Shown here piece by piece: positions 1 to 6,652 of a stretch of DNA of 7,299 nt. A model generated the notes under the pieces. It saw only the letters and a program-made list of their open reading frames with translations, had not been told where the DNA came from and searched no databases. Made by a program: the position numbers and the translations under genes. The stretch comes from Asaia bogorensis (GTDB taxonomy: Bacteria > Pseudomonadota > Alphaproteobacteria > Acetobacterales > Acetobacteraceae). Where the stretch lies: the NCBI GenBank assembly GCA_945871455.1, contig CAMBXJ010000220.1, positions 1 to 7,299 on the forward strand. The letters are read 5' to 3'. How positions within the stretch are numbered: position 1 is the stretch's first letter; each line of letters opens with the position of its first letter.

Positions 1-600
1 ACCGGCTCGATCATTTCGGCCCTGGCGGAGGTGCTGCCGGACCGCATCCCCGCCCCTTCGGCGGGTGAGATGGCAATGGTGGCGTTTGGCGGACGTAACC
101 GGACGGGCGGCAATTTCGTCACCGGCGATCTGATCGCCAGCGGCAGCGGCGCGTCCTGGCGCAGCGATGGGGTTGGTGTCATCGAAACCGACGCAACCAA
201 CTGCATGAACCTGCCGGCCGAGGCGATGGAGATGGAAACCCCGATCCGCCTGCATCGCGTGGCATTGCGGCCGGGCTCGGGCGGCGGCGGTCAGTTCCGG
301 GGGGGCGCCGGGACCATCCGGGAATATGAGAGCCTGACCGACAATGTGACGTTCACGCATCGTGGCGAGCGGCATTTTTCCGCGGCGCGTGGCGTATTTG
401 GCGGCGGTGACGGCGCCAGCGCGGAATCGATGATCATCCGGGCCGACGGCACCCGGGAGGTCATCCCGTCGAAGGTCGTGACCCGATTGATGCGGGGCGA
501 TCGGGTGGTCGTGAAGACGGCCGGGGGCGCGGGCTTCGGCGATCCCGCGGCGCGCAGCAATGCGCGCGCGGACGCGGACGTCGCGGATGGGGTCGTCTGA
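1..600 (+). CDS. Hydantoinase B/oxoprolinase family protein, C-terminal part (5' end outside window)
   Basis: Frame 1 is open from the first base to a TGA at 598-600 and gives 199 residues, so the gene starts upstream and only its C-terminal part is visible. The family signature is clear: TDATNCMNLPAEAMEMETP at about residues 63-81 is followed by RLHRVALRPGSGGGGQFRGG and, near the end, a GGAGFGDP motif. Members are the B subunits of ATP-dependent cytoplasmic hydantoinases and 5-oxoprolinases, which open cyclic amides and work with an HyuA-type partner, presumably encoded upstream. The substrate cannot be told from this fragment. The protein ends abruptly at ADVADGVV. From family knowledge, homologues usually run some 15-20 residues further, and the palindromic repeat begins at this stop codon, so the end may have been altered by the repeat. 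The family call is firm; the truncation is inferred. Confidence 0.93.
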   Translation, partial: TGSIISALAEVLPDRIPAPSAGEMAMVAFGGRNRTGGNFVTGDLIASGSGASWRSDGVGVIETDATNCMNLPAEAMEMETPIRLHRVALRPGSGGGGQFRGGAGTIREYESLTDNVTFTHRGERHFSAARGVFGGGDGASAESMIIRADGTREVIPSKVVTRLMRGDRVVVKTAGGAGFGDPAARSNARADADVADGVV

Positions 601-770
601 TACCAATCGCCTGAACCAGTGACCATGGCGACAACGGAAGCTGTCATTGCGAGCGCAGCGAAGCAATCCAGGGCAACCAACAGGATCGATAGTGCCAGGC
701 GCCTGGATTGCTGCGCGACGCGCGCAATGACAGCGGCCACCCATGGGGCAGTGGTTGGGGCGGTTGGTAT
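600..770. repeat. Imperfect palindromic dispersed repeat (MITE/REP-like), copy 1
   Basis: The two ends are inverted copies of each other: ATACCAATCGCCTGAACC at the left against the reverse complement of 753-770, ATACCAACCGCCCCAACC. The inner arms 641-672 and 702-733 match inversely at 28 of 32 positions and carry the core CTGTCATTGCGAGCG...AGCAATCCAGG. The whole element can fold into one long hairpin. A TCATTGCGAGCG...GCAATC core is, from memory, common among dispersed extragenic repeats of proteobacteria. No transposase is encoded, so it would be non-autonomous. A second copy lies at 7212-7299. The left boundary falls on the last base of the upstream stop codon. Confidence 0.88.
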
Positions 771-773
771 GAG

Positions 774-790
774 ACCAATCGCTTGAGCCA
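774..790. repeat. Fragment of a repeat end next to copy 1
   Basis: The sequence ACCAATCGCTTGAGCCA matches the left end of the palindromic repeat (602-618) at 15 of 17 positions and in the same orientation. It starts only a few bases after the right end of copy 1. It may be the remnant of a second, tandem or nested element of the same family. Little similarity to the rest of the element is visible beyond it. The match is short, so chance cannot be fully excluded. Confidence 0.5.
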
Positions 791-976
791 TCGACCGAGG
801 CACCATCCTCCTCGTCACGGGTGGACCTGACCCGGCAACCCGCGCTTCAGCGGTAGGGGGCGGGTTGGGGGGGCAAGTCCGACAATGACGGGCGACGCCA
901 TTGGAGCCGTAATCTTCGGCGGGTCGATCCCGCGCAAGTCCTGTTCGTCTGCATCGACATAATAGCGTGTCGACAC
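791..976. other. Non-coding region between converging genes, with weak hairpins
   Basis: No convincing gene is present here. CAACCCGC at 836-843 is inverted as GCGGGTTG at 860-867 (8-bp stem, 16-nt loop). GCGGG at 919-923 is inverted as CCCGC at 929-933 around TCGAT. A 10-bp palindrome, GTGTCGACAC, lies at 967-976 directly against the end of the minus-strand regulator gene. These are candidates for weak transcription stops between the hydantoinase gene and the regulator gene, which converge here. None has a T-tract, so terminator function is only a guess. Confidence 0.4.
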
Positions 977-2857
977 CTAGAGCGACGTCCGTAGCCCCAG
1001 GCTGCGAATGCGCGATGCCAGCGTGGTCGGCTTGATGCCCAGGATCTGGGCGGCGCCGCCCGGCCCGAAGACCTTGCCGCCCGAGGCAGTCAGGGCGGCG
1101 CGGATATTGGCGCGATCGCGATCCCGCCGTTCCGTTTCGGTCAGCACGGGTGCGTCGGGGACAGCGGCCGCGTTGGCGCTGACAGGCGCCCTGGTGGCGC
1201 CAGCGGGCAACTCGATACTCGGTCGTCCGTCGCGGGCCAGGATGACGGCCCGCTCCATCAGGTTTTCCAGTTCCCGGACATTGCCCGGCCAGTCGTAGAC
1301 GGACAGCCGGCGCGCATCTCCCTCGGTCAGGGGCAGAACACTGGCGCGCAAGCGTTCGCTAGCCTGACGCAGGAAATGGCTGGCGAGAAGGGGAATGTCC
1401 TCCCGCCGTTCGCGCAGCGGGCTTGATTCGATGGGGAAGACGTTCAACCGGTAGAACAGATCCTCCCGGAACCGGCGGGCCCGCACTTCCTGGCGCAGGT
1501 CGCGGTTGGTGGCCGCGATGACGCGGACATCGACGCGGCGGGTGCGTTCCTCCCCGACCCGCTCGAACTCCCCTTCCTGCAGCACGCGCAGCAGCTTGCC
1601 CTGCGATTCCAGGGGGATTTCCCCCACTTCGTCCAGCAGCAGGGTGCCGCCATGGGCGAGTTCGAACCGGCCGACCCGATCGCGGATGGCGCCGGTGAAG
1701 GCGCCGCGGACATGGCCGAAAATCTCGCTTTCGAACAGTTCCCGGGGGATGGCGGCGCAATTGACGCGGATCAGTGGACGGTCGTTGCGGGTGCTGGCGT
1801 CGTGGATGGCCCGTGCGATCAGCTCCTTGCCGGTACCGGATTCGCCGGTGATCAGCACGGTCGCACCGGTGGGGGCGACCAGTCCGATCTGGGTCAGCAG
1901 GGTCTGCGTGGCGGGCGATCGACCGAGAATGCCGAAATGACTGTGTTCCTGGCGGATTTCCTCCTGCAGATAGGCGTTTTCCAGTTCCAGGCGGTGGCGC
2001 AACGAATCCACTTCATGCAGGGCCTGGCGCAGCTTTTCGTCGGCCTCTCGTCGCTGGGTGATGTCGCGAAAGACGATGACGGCGCCGACCAGATGACCGC
2101 GGTCGCGGATCGGGGTGGAGGTGTATTCCACGAAAAATCGGGATCCGTCGCGGCGCCAGAACACCTCGTCGTCGATATGGCGGACGACGCCGTCGCGAAA
2201 GGCCGCATAGATCGGACATTTGTCGTTGGGATAATGATGCCCGTGCATATCGGTATGATGCACGACGGAATGCATGTCGCGCCCGACCAGATCCTCGGCT
2301 GACCAGCCGAGCATGCGTTCGGCGGCTGGATTGACGAAGGTGGTGACGCCGTCGGCGTTGACGCCGTAGATGCCCTCTCCGGCGGCGCGCAGGATCAGTT
2401 GGTTGTCGCGCTCGATGTTGCGGAACACCCGGTCGGAACGGAGCCATTCCCCCAGGCCACCTTGCATGTGCAGGGTCGCTTCCCGCTGCAATTCCCGGCG
2501 ACGGGCTTCGATCAGGTCGGTGATGACGATCAGGATCAGCGTGTCCCGGCCATTCGGGTCGGGCAGCAGGCTGCCGTGGTATTCCAACTCCAGCGCCAGA
2601 TTGGCTCCATGGTTGGGGGCGAGATCACGGGTCCACCAGGTCCCTTGCTCGATGACGGCCTGGGAGAACACCACCAGGCCGGGCCTCTGGTCCGGATGCA
2701 ACGCGGTCGCGCTGAGGGCCAGGAGTTGCGGCTGGGTGTAGCCGAGCAGCGTGCATGCGGCGGCATTGGCGTCGAGAATGGCATCGGCCCGCGGGTCGAG
2801 GATCATCATGGGCGCGCCGGCGCGCCGGAAGGCGTGGCTGGCTTGGGACGTGGGCAT
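977..2857 (-). CDS. Sigma-54-dependent transcriptional activator with two PAS domains (CynF-like)
   Basis: This 626-residue cytoplasmic enhancer-binding protein should use ATP hydrolysis to open promoters held by sigma-54 RNA polymerase. Domain order: PAS 1 at about 8-118; PAS 2 at about 148-268, with a His-rich stretch (H196, H200, H201, H205, H207, H208) before C214-P-I; a coiled-coil-like linker at 270-305; AAA+ at about 308-545; and a Fis-type HTH at about 598-622 (GGAAQILGIKPTTLASRI). The AAA+ motifs are all intact: Walker A GESGTGKE 338-345, the sigma-54 contact loop GAFTGA 385-390, Walker B LLLDE 406-410, AATNRD 448-453, FREDLFYRLN 463-472 and WPGNVRELEN 523-532. There is no phosphorylatable receiver domain, so the PAS pair is the likely sensor. 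The start is bounded by an in-frame TAG two codons upstream, and no Shine-Dalgarno is visible. It is divergent from the cyanate operon, whose promoter is of sigma-54 type, so it is the probable activator and a functional analogue of CynF. The signal it senses is unknown. Confidence 0.95.
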   Translation of the reverse strand: MPTSQASHAFRRAGAPMMILDPRADAILDANAAACTLLGYTQPQLLALSATALHPDQRPGLVVFSQAVIEQGTWWTRDLAPNHGANLALELEYHGSLLPDPNGRDTLILIVITDLIEARRRELQREATLHMQGGLGEWLRSDRVFRNIERDNQLILRAAGEGIYGVNADGVTTFVNPAAERMLGWSAEDLVGRDMHSVVHHTDMHGHHYPNDKCPIYAAFRDGVVRHIDDEVFWRRDGSRFFVEYTSTPIRDRGHLVGAVIVFRDITQRREADEKLRQALHEVDSLRHRLELENAYLQEEIRQEHSHFGILGRSPATQTLLTQIGLVAPTGATVLITGESGTGKELIARAIHDASTRNDRPLIRVNCAAIPRELFESEIFGHVRGAFTGAIRDRVGRFELAHGGTLLLDEVGEIPLESQGKLLRVLQEGEFERVGEERTRRVDVRVIAATNRDLRQEVRARRFREDLFYRLNVFPIESSPLRERREDIPLLASHFLRQASERLRASVLPLTEGDARRLSVYDWPGNVRELENLMERAVILARDGRPSIELPAGATRAPVSANAAAVPDAPVLTETERRDRDRANIRAALTASGGKVFGPGGAAQILGIKPTTLASRIRSLGLRTSL

Positions 2858-2867
2858 GGCGGTCTAT

Positions 2868-2920
2868 TACGATATTTCGTGACCGACTACGAGATTTATC
2901 ACATTCCCGAATTTTCGTAG
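2868..2920. promoter_or_regulatory. Candidate enhancer (UAS) with three TACGA half-sites
   Basis: TACGATATTT at 2868-2877 and TACGAGATTT at 2889-2898 are direct repeats (9 of 10 identical) 21 bp apart, about two helical turns. A third copy lies inverted at 2910-2919 (TACGAAAATT on the minus strand). The first copy also forms a dyad, ACGA-TATT-TCGT at 2869-2880, and CTACGA 2887-2892 pairs with TCGTAG 2915-2920. The block is AT-rich in a GC-rich setting. It lies about 95-145 bp upstream of the predicted start of transcription from the sigma-54 promoter, the usual distance for an activator of this class. Binding by the adjacent regulator is inferred. Confidence 0.6.
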
Positions 2921-2986
2921 TGCCCGGGGCCGTCGGTGCCGCCATGGTCAAGCCGGATTTCCGGAATGATCGACGGTTCCGTCCGG

Positions 2987-3005
2987 TTGGCACGCCGCGT
3001 GCTTT
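2987..3005 (+). promoter_or_regulatory. Sigma-54 (-24/-12) promoter of the cyanate operon
   Basis: The sequence TTGGCACGCCGCGTGCTTT matches the sigma-54 consensus TGGCACG-N4-TTGCW at 11 of 12 defined positions. GG is at 2989-2990 and GC at 3001-3002, with the required 10 bases between them. Transcription should start near 3014, about 30 bases before the cynA start codon. The only difference from consensus is G in place of the first T of TTGC. The inverted pair GCACG/CGTGC overlaps the element. The match fits the sigma-54 activator encoded divergently, and it faces the operon. Confidence 0.87.
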
Positions 3006-3032
3006 GGTTCCCGCACCAGAGGCCAGTTCAGC

Positions 3033-3037
3033 GGGAG
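3033..3037 (+). promoter_or_regulatory. Ribosome binding site fixing the cynA start
   Basis: GGGAG lies 6 bases before the ATG at 3044. The reading frame is open back to an ATG at 2936, but that codon lies upstream of the sigma-54 promoter and its predicted transcript start near 3014. The promoter and this site together place the start at 3044. Confidence 0.75.
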
Positions 3038-3043
3038 ACAGCG

Positions 3044-4402
3044 ATGCCCATCTTCGACGATCCATTCCGGACCGACCGTGCCTTGCATCGCGGCGGCTGC
3101 GCCTGCGGGGCGCATGGCTCGCAAGCGGAGCATGATCTGGCCACGTCGGACTCGCGGTTAGAGCGGGTGGTGCAGGGCGCCGTGATGCGGGCGATGTTCC
3201 CGCGCGATGTGGAGCGGCGGTCCTTCCTGCGCGGGGTGGGGGCGTCCACCGCCCTGGCGGCGCTCGCACAGATCTTCCCGCTGGGTGCGGCGACCGAGGC
3301 ATTTGCCCAAGGCGGCGGCGCCATCGAGAAGAAAAGCCTGAAAATCGGCTTCATCCCGATCACCTGCGCGACGCCGATCATCATGGCCGCGCCGATGGGT
3401 TTCTATCAGAAGCATGGGCTGGACGTGGAGGTGGTGAAGACCGCCGGCTGGGCGGTGATCCGCGACAAGACTCTGAACAAGGAATACGACGCGGCGCATA
3501 TGCTGGCGCCGATGCCGCTGGCGATCTCGCTGGGCGTCGGATCCAACCCGGTTCCGTACACCGTGCCGGCGATCGAGAACATCAACGGCCAGGCGATTAC
3601 CCTGTCCCTGAAGCACAAGGACAACCGCGACCCGCGCAACTGGAAGGGCTTCAAGTTCGCGGTACCGTTCGATTACTCGATGCATAACTATCTGCTGCGC
3701 TACTATCTGGCGGAGCATGGCATCGACCCGGATATCGATGTGCAGATCCGCGCCGTGCCGCCGCCGGAGATGGTGGCCAATCTGCGGGCCGACAATATCG
3801 ACGGCTTCCTGGGTCCCGACCCGATGAACCAGCGTGCGGTGTTTGACGGCGTGGGCTTTATCCACATCCTGTCGAAGAACATCTGGGACGGGCATCCGTG
3901 CTGTGCCTTCGCCGCATCCCGCGAATTCATCACCACCATGCCCAATACCTATGCGGCCCTGTTGCGCGCCATCGTCGATGCGACCGGGTTTGCTCACAAG
4001 GCCGAGAACCGCAAGGAGATCGCGGCGGCGATCGCGCCCACCAACTATCTGAACCAGCCGGTCACGGTGATTGAGCAGATCCTGACCGGCACCTTCGCCG
4101 ATGGTTTGGGCAAGATCGAGCGGGTTCCTGACCGAGCGGATTTCGATCCGTTTCCGTGGGAGAGTTTCGCCATCTGGATCCTGACCCAGATGAAACGCTG
4201 GGGTCAGATCAAGGCCGATGTCGATTATGCGGGGGTGGCCAAACAGGTCTACCTGGCAACCGACGCCCAAAAGGCGATGCGGGCGCAGGGGCTGGTTCCG
4301 CCGACATCGACCAGCAAGACATTCGTGGTGATGGGCAAGACTTTCGATCCCGCGCAACCCGATGCCTATCTGGCGTCATTCAAGATCCGCAAGGCGGGCT
4401 GA
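3044..4402 (+). CDS. cynA: ABC transporter solute-binding protein, CmpA/NrtA family (probable cyanate binding), Tat-exported
   Basis: This 452-residue protein should capture cyanate or a similar small anion in the periplasm and pass it to the permease encoded downstream. Nitrate/bicarbonate-binding family features are plain: KIGFIPITCATPIIMA near 100-115, TAGWAVIRDKTLNKEYDAAH at 133-152, the DGFLGPDPMNQRAVFDGVGF region at 253-272 and WDGHPCCAFA at 281-290. A twin-arginine signal, ERRSFLRG at 57-64, is followed by a hydrophobic stretch and a likely cleavage site after AFA (86-88). The mature part starts near Q89. The 57 residues before the twin arginines are unusually long and carry HRGGCACGAH at 15-24 with two cysteines. 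I recall similar leaders in relatives but could not check this. A later start at M48 or M51 would give a more ordinary signal peptide, but no good ribosome site precedes it. Nitrate or bicarbonate are alternative ligands; the cyanase in the same operon favours cyanate. Confidence 0.92.
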   Translation: MPIFDDPFRTDRALHRGGCACGAHGSQAEHDLATSDSRLERVVQGAVMRAMFPRDVERRSFLRGVGASTALAALAQIFPLGAATEAFAQGGGAIEKKSLKIGFIPITCATPIIMAAPMGFYQKHGLDVEVVKTAGWAVIRDKTLNKEYDAAHMLAPMPLAISLGVGSNPVPYTVPAIENINGQAITLSLKHKDNRDPRNWKGFKFAVPFDYSMHNYLLRYYLAEHGIDPDIDVQIRAVPPPEMVANLRADNIDGFLGPDPMNQRAVFDGVGFIHILSKNIWDGHPCCAFAASREFITTMPNTYAALLRAIVDATGFAHKAENRKEIAAAIAPTNYLNQPVTVIEQILTGTFADGLGKIERVPDRADFDPFPWESFAIWILTQMKRWGQIKADVDYAGVAKQVYLATDAQKAMRAQGLVPPTSTSKTFVVMGKTFDPAQPDAYLASFKIRKAG

Positions 4403-4405
4403 ACC

Positions 4406-4879
4406 ATGATCGACGAAACCCGCCCCCCGCTGCCGCCCTTTACCGCTGAAACCGCCGCGGTCAAGGCGCGCGCCGCGGAGGATGCCTGGAACAGCCGCGA
4501 TCCCGCGCGTGTGGCGCTTGCCTATACGGCGGACAGCCAGTGGCGCAATCGGGCGGAATTCTTCTCTGGCCGCGACGCGATCCGCGCTTTTCTGGAACGA
4601 AAATGGGCGCGCGAACTGGACTACCGCCTGATCAAGGACGTCTGGGCGTTTCACGACAACCGGATCGCGGTGCGGTTTGTCTATGAATGGCACGACGATT
4701 CGGGGCAGTGGTTTCGGTCCTTCGGCAACGAGCAATGGGAATTCGCGCCGACCGGCCTGATGCGTCGGCGCCAGGCCAGCATCAACGATCAGCCGATCAC
4801 GGACGCCGACCGCCGGTTCCTCTGGCCTGCCGGTCCCCGACCGAAGGACCATCCGGGTCTGACGGAACTGAGCCTATGA
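4406..4879 (+). CDS. DUF1348 (NTF2-like/SnoaL-like fold) protein of unknown function
   Basis: This is a soluble 157-residue protein with no signal peptide or membrane segment. The sequence fits the DUF1348 family of the NTF2-like superfamily: [19 protein letters not shown] (about 23-41), then [20 protein letters not shown] (44-63), [12 protein letters not shown] (66-77), [20 protein letters not shown] (89-108) and [14 protein letters not shown] (118-131). It is rich in Trp and Arg, as expected for a cone-shaped fold with a pocket. No reaction is established for the family as far as I know. The gene starts three bases after cynA ends, uses a purine-rich site inside the end of cynA (AAGG at 4391-4394), and is followed 25 bases later by the permease gene. 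It is therefore translated with the transporter and cyanase. A role in cyanate handling is inferred from position only. Confidence 0.88.
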   Translation: MIDETRPPLPPFTAETAAVKARAAEDAWNSRDPARVALAYTADSQWRNRAEFFSGRDAIRAFLERKWARELDYRLIKDVWAFHDNRIAVRFVYEWHDDSGQWFRSFGNEQWEFAPTGLMRRRQASINDQPITDADRRFLWPAGPRPKDHPGLTELSL

Positions 4880-4904
4880 TCCGGGCTGGCGAAGGACGCG
4901 CCCG

Positions 4905-5744
4905 ATGATGCTATCCCTGCGGATGCGCGGCGCTATCGTTTCTCTATCGTTGCTAGGGGCGTTTCTGGGGGCCTGGCATCTGGCGGTTGGCGGCGTCAGT
5001 GCGATTCAGGTGATGGATCCGGAATATGCCAAGCTGATGGGGATCACCGCGACGCAAGGCAAATCGGCGATGCCGGGACCGCTGGACGTCGGGCGCACGA
5101 TCCTGACCCATCTGGCGGACCCGTTCTACGTCAAGGGCGCCAATGACAAGGGCATCGGCATCCAGTTGATCTACTCGATCGGGCGGGTGATGGTCGGCTA
5201 CCTGCTGGCCGTGCTGGTGGCGATCCCGGTGGGCTTCGTGATCGGCATGTCGCCGGTGATGAACCGGGCGTTGGATCCCTTCATCCAGATTCTGAAGCCG
5301 GTCTCGCCTTTGGCCTGGATGCCGCTGGCGCTTTACACGATCAAGGACAGCGGTATTTCGTCCATTTTCGTCATCTTTATCTGCTCGCTGTGGCCGATGC
5401 TGATCAATACCGCGTTCGGGGTCGCCGGGGTGCGCAAGGAATGGCTGAACGTCGCCCTGACCCTGGAAGTCGGCACGTTGCGCCGAGCGTTCACGATCAT
5501 TCTGCCGGCGGCGGCGCCGACCATTCTGACGGGGATGCGCATTTCCATCGGCATCGCCTGGCTGGTGATCGTCGCGGCCGAGATGTTGGTGGGCGGCACC
5601 GGCATTGGCTACTTCGTGTGGAACGAATGGAACAACCTGTCCATCACCAACGTGATCACCTCGATCCTGGTGATCGGCGTCGTCGGCATGCTGCTCGATC
5701 AGGTTCTGGCGTGGTGCCAGCATCTCGTGACGTTTCCGGAGTAG
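4905..5744 (+). CDS. cynB: ABC transporter permease, NrtB/CynB type
   Basis: This 279-residue inner-membrane protein forms the channel of the anion importer, presumably as a dimer. Hydrophobic segments lie at about 10-28, 93-118, 127-145, 151-172, 212-232 and 248-271, giving six likely membrane spans. A periplasmic loop follows the first. The cytoplasmic coupling loop of binding-protein-dependent permeases is seen at about 180-202, with G190 and the I-x-LP pattern (IILPAAAP at 198-205), which docks on the ATPase. MPGPLDVGRTILTHL near 56-70 is typical of the nitrate/sulfonate/taurine permease group. The start has a good ribosome site, GAAGGA at 4891-4896. A second ATG follows at 4908. The stop is four bases before the ATPase gene. 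The substrate is assigned from the neighbours. Confidence 0.93.
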   Translation: MMLSLRMRGAIVSLSLLGAFLGAWHLAVGGVSAIQVMDPEYAKLMGITATQGKSAMPGPLDVGRTILTHLADPFYVKGANDKGIGIQLIYSIGRVMVGYLLAVLVAIPVGFVIGMSPVMNRALDPFIQILKPVSPLAWMPLALYTIKDSGISSIFVIFICSLWPMLINTAFGVAGVRKEWLNVALTLEVGTLRRAFTIILPAAAPTILTGMRISIGIAWLVIVAAEMLVGGTGIGYFVWNEWNNLSITNVITSILVIGVVGMLLDQVLAWCQHLVTFPE

Positions 5745-5748
5745 AGCG

Positions 5749-6618
5749 ATGGCCGAGAAGCTGATTTCGATCGACGGGGTGGCGAAGCGGTTCCCGGGTG
5801 CGGGTGGAGAAACGACCGTGTTCGAGGATCTGTGGCTGCGCATCGATCGCGGCGAGTTCGTCTGCGTGATCGGCCATTCCGGGTGCGGCAAGACGACGTT
5901 GCTGAACATCCTAGCCGGACTCGATTCGCCGTCCGATGGGGCGATCCTGGTCGGCGGCAAGGAAATCGAGGGACCCAGCCTGGATCGCGCCGTCATCTTC
6001 CAGGGCCACGCGCTGCTGCCATGGCTGACGGTGCTGGGCAATGTCGCCTATGCGGTGTCGTCGCGCTGGCGGTCGGCGCCTCGGTCCGAGATCGAAGCCC
6101 GCGCCCGCAAGGCCATCGCAACGGTCGGTCTGGCGGGGGCGGAAGGCAAGCGGCCGTCGGAACTGTCGGGTGGCATGAAGCAAAGGGTCGGGATCGCCCG
6201 CGCGCTGGCGATCGAGCCCACGATCATGCTGATGGACGAACCCTTCTCGGCGCTTGACGCGCTGACCCGCGGCACCTTGCAGGAAGAAGCGCGTCGCATT
6301 TGCCGGGAGACCGGGCAGACCGTCTACATGATCACGCATGACGTGGACGAGGCGATCTATCTGGCGGACCGTATCGTTCTGATGACGAACGGGCCGCGCG
6401 CGCGTATCGCCGAAGTGGTGGTCAATCCTTTGCCGGTGGATCGCCGGCAGGGCCAGATCCATCACGACCCGCATTATTATGCCGTGCGCAACCATCTGAT
6501 CGACTTCCTGGTCAGCCGCAGCGTGATCCTGCGCGATACGCCGCCGGCGGACTACGACCAGCGCAACCCGCCGGTCATCCGGCTGGATGGCCAGACACCG
6601 GTCGCTGTCGCGGCCTGA
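5749..6618 (+). CDS. cynD: ABC transporter ATP-binding protein, NrtD/CynD type
   Basis: This 289-residue peripheral membrane ATPase drives import through the permease. All nucleotide-binding motifs are intact: Walker A GHSGCGKTT 42-50, Q-loop Q85 in FQGHALLPW, signature LSGGMKQR 139-146, Walker B IMLMDEP 159-165, SALD 167-170 and the switch histidine H197 in MITHDVDEA. The sequence belongs to the nitrate/sulfonate/taurine ATPase group (NrtD, SsuB, TauB). A tail of about 60 residues follows the core and includes HHDPHYYAVRNHLIDFLV (238-255), as in nitrate and cyanate transporters. The ribosome site GGAG at 5738-5741 overlaps the end of the permease gene, which points to coupled translation. 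No second ATPase or fused binding domain is present. Confidence 0.95.
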   Translation: MAEKLISIDGVAKRFPGAGGETTVFEDLWLRIDRGEFVCVIGHSGCGKTTLLNILAGLDSPSDGAILVGGKEIEGPSLDRAVIFQGHALLPWLTVLGNVAYAVSSRWRSAPRSEIEARARKAIATVGLAGAEGKRPSELSGGMKQRVGIARALAIEPTIMLMDEPFSALDALTRGTLQEEARRICRETGQTVYMITHDVDEAIYLADRIVLMTNGPRARIAEVVVNPLPVDRRQGQIHHDPHYYAVRNHLIDFLVSRSVILRDTPPADYDQRNPPVIRLDGQTPVAVAA

Positions 6619-6640
6619 TTTCTTTCGGTTTCCTACCATC

Positions 6641-6644
6641 GGAG
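6641..6644 (+). promoter_or_regulatory. Ribosome binding site fixing the cynS start
   Basis: GGAG lies 8 bases before the ATG at 6653. The frame is also open from an ATG at 6587, but that start lies inside cynD. Starting at 6653 gives a protein whose catalytic residues are offset by a constant 7 from the E. coli enzyme. Confidence 0.7.
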
Positions 6645-6652
6645 TGCAAGCG

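Noticed and set aside
641..733. Terminator of the hydantoinase gene or a structured RNA gene
   Set aside because: The fold is explained by a dispersed repeat that occurs again at 7212-7299; a role in termination is possible but not shown, and no T-run follows.
600..770. CRISPR array or integron-type attachment site
   Set aside because: There is a single palindromic unit with unequal arms, no regular repeat-spacer series, and no cas or integrase gene nearby.
291..818. Minus-strand open frame over the end of the hydantoinase gene and the repeat
   Set aside because: Half is antisense to a real gene, and the rest is translated palindromic repeat, a common source of false genes.
888..965. Short open frame of 25 codons between the repeat and the regulator gene
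   Set aside because: It has no ribosome site, no recognisable sequence and a length expected by chance.
2936..3043. Longer version of CynA starting at the ATG at 2936
   Set aside because: This start lies upstream of the sigma-54 promoter and its predicted transcript start near 3014, and a good ribosome site precedes 3044.
3158..4357. Long open frame (399 codons) on the minus strand across cynA
   Set aside because: It is antisense to a clearly recognised gene, has an Arg/His-rich composition typical of shadow frames in GC-rich DNA, and shows no family motif.
4953..6041. Long open frame (362 codons) on the minus strand across cynB and cynD
   Set aside because: It is antisense to two well-supported ABC transporter genes, with low-complexity Arg/His/Asp-rich content.
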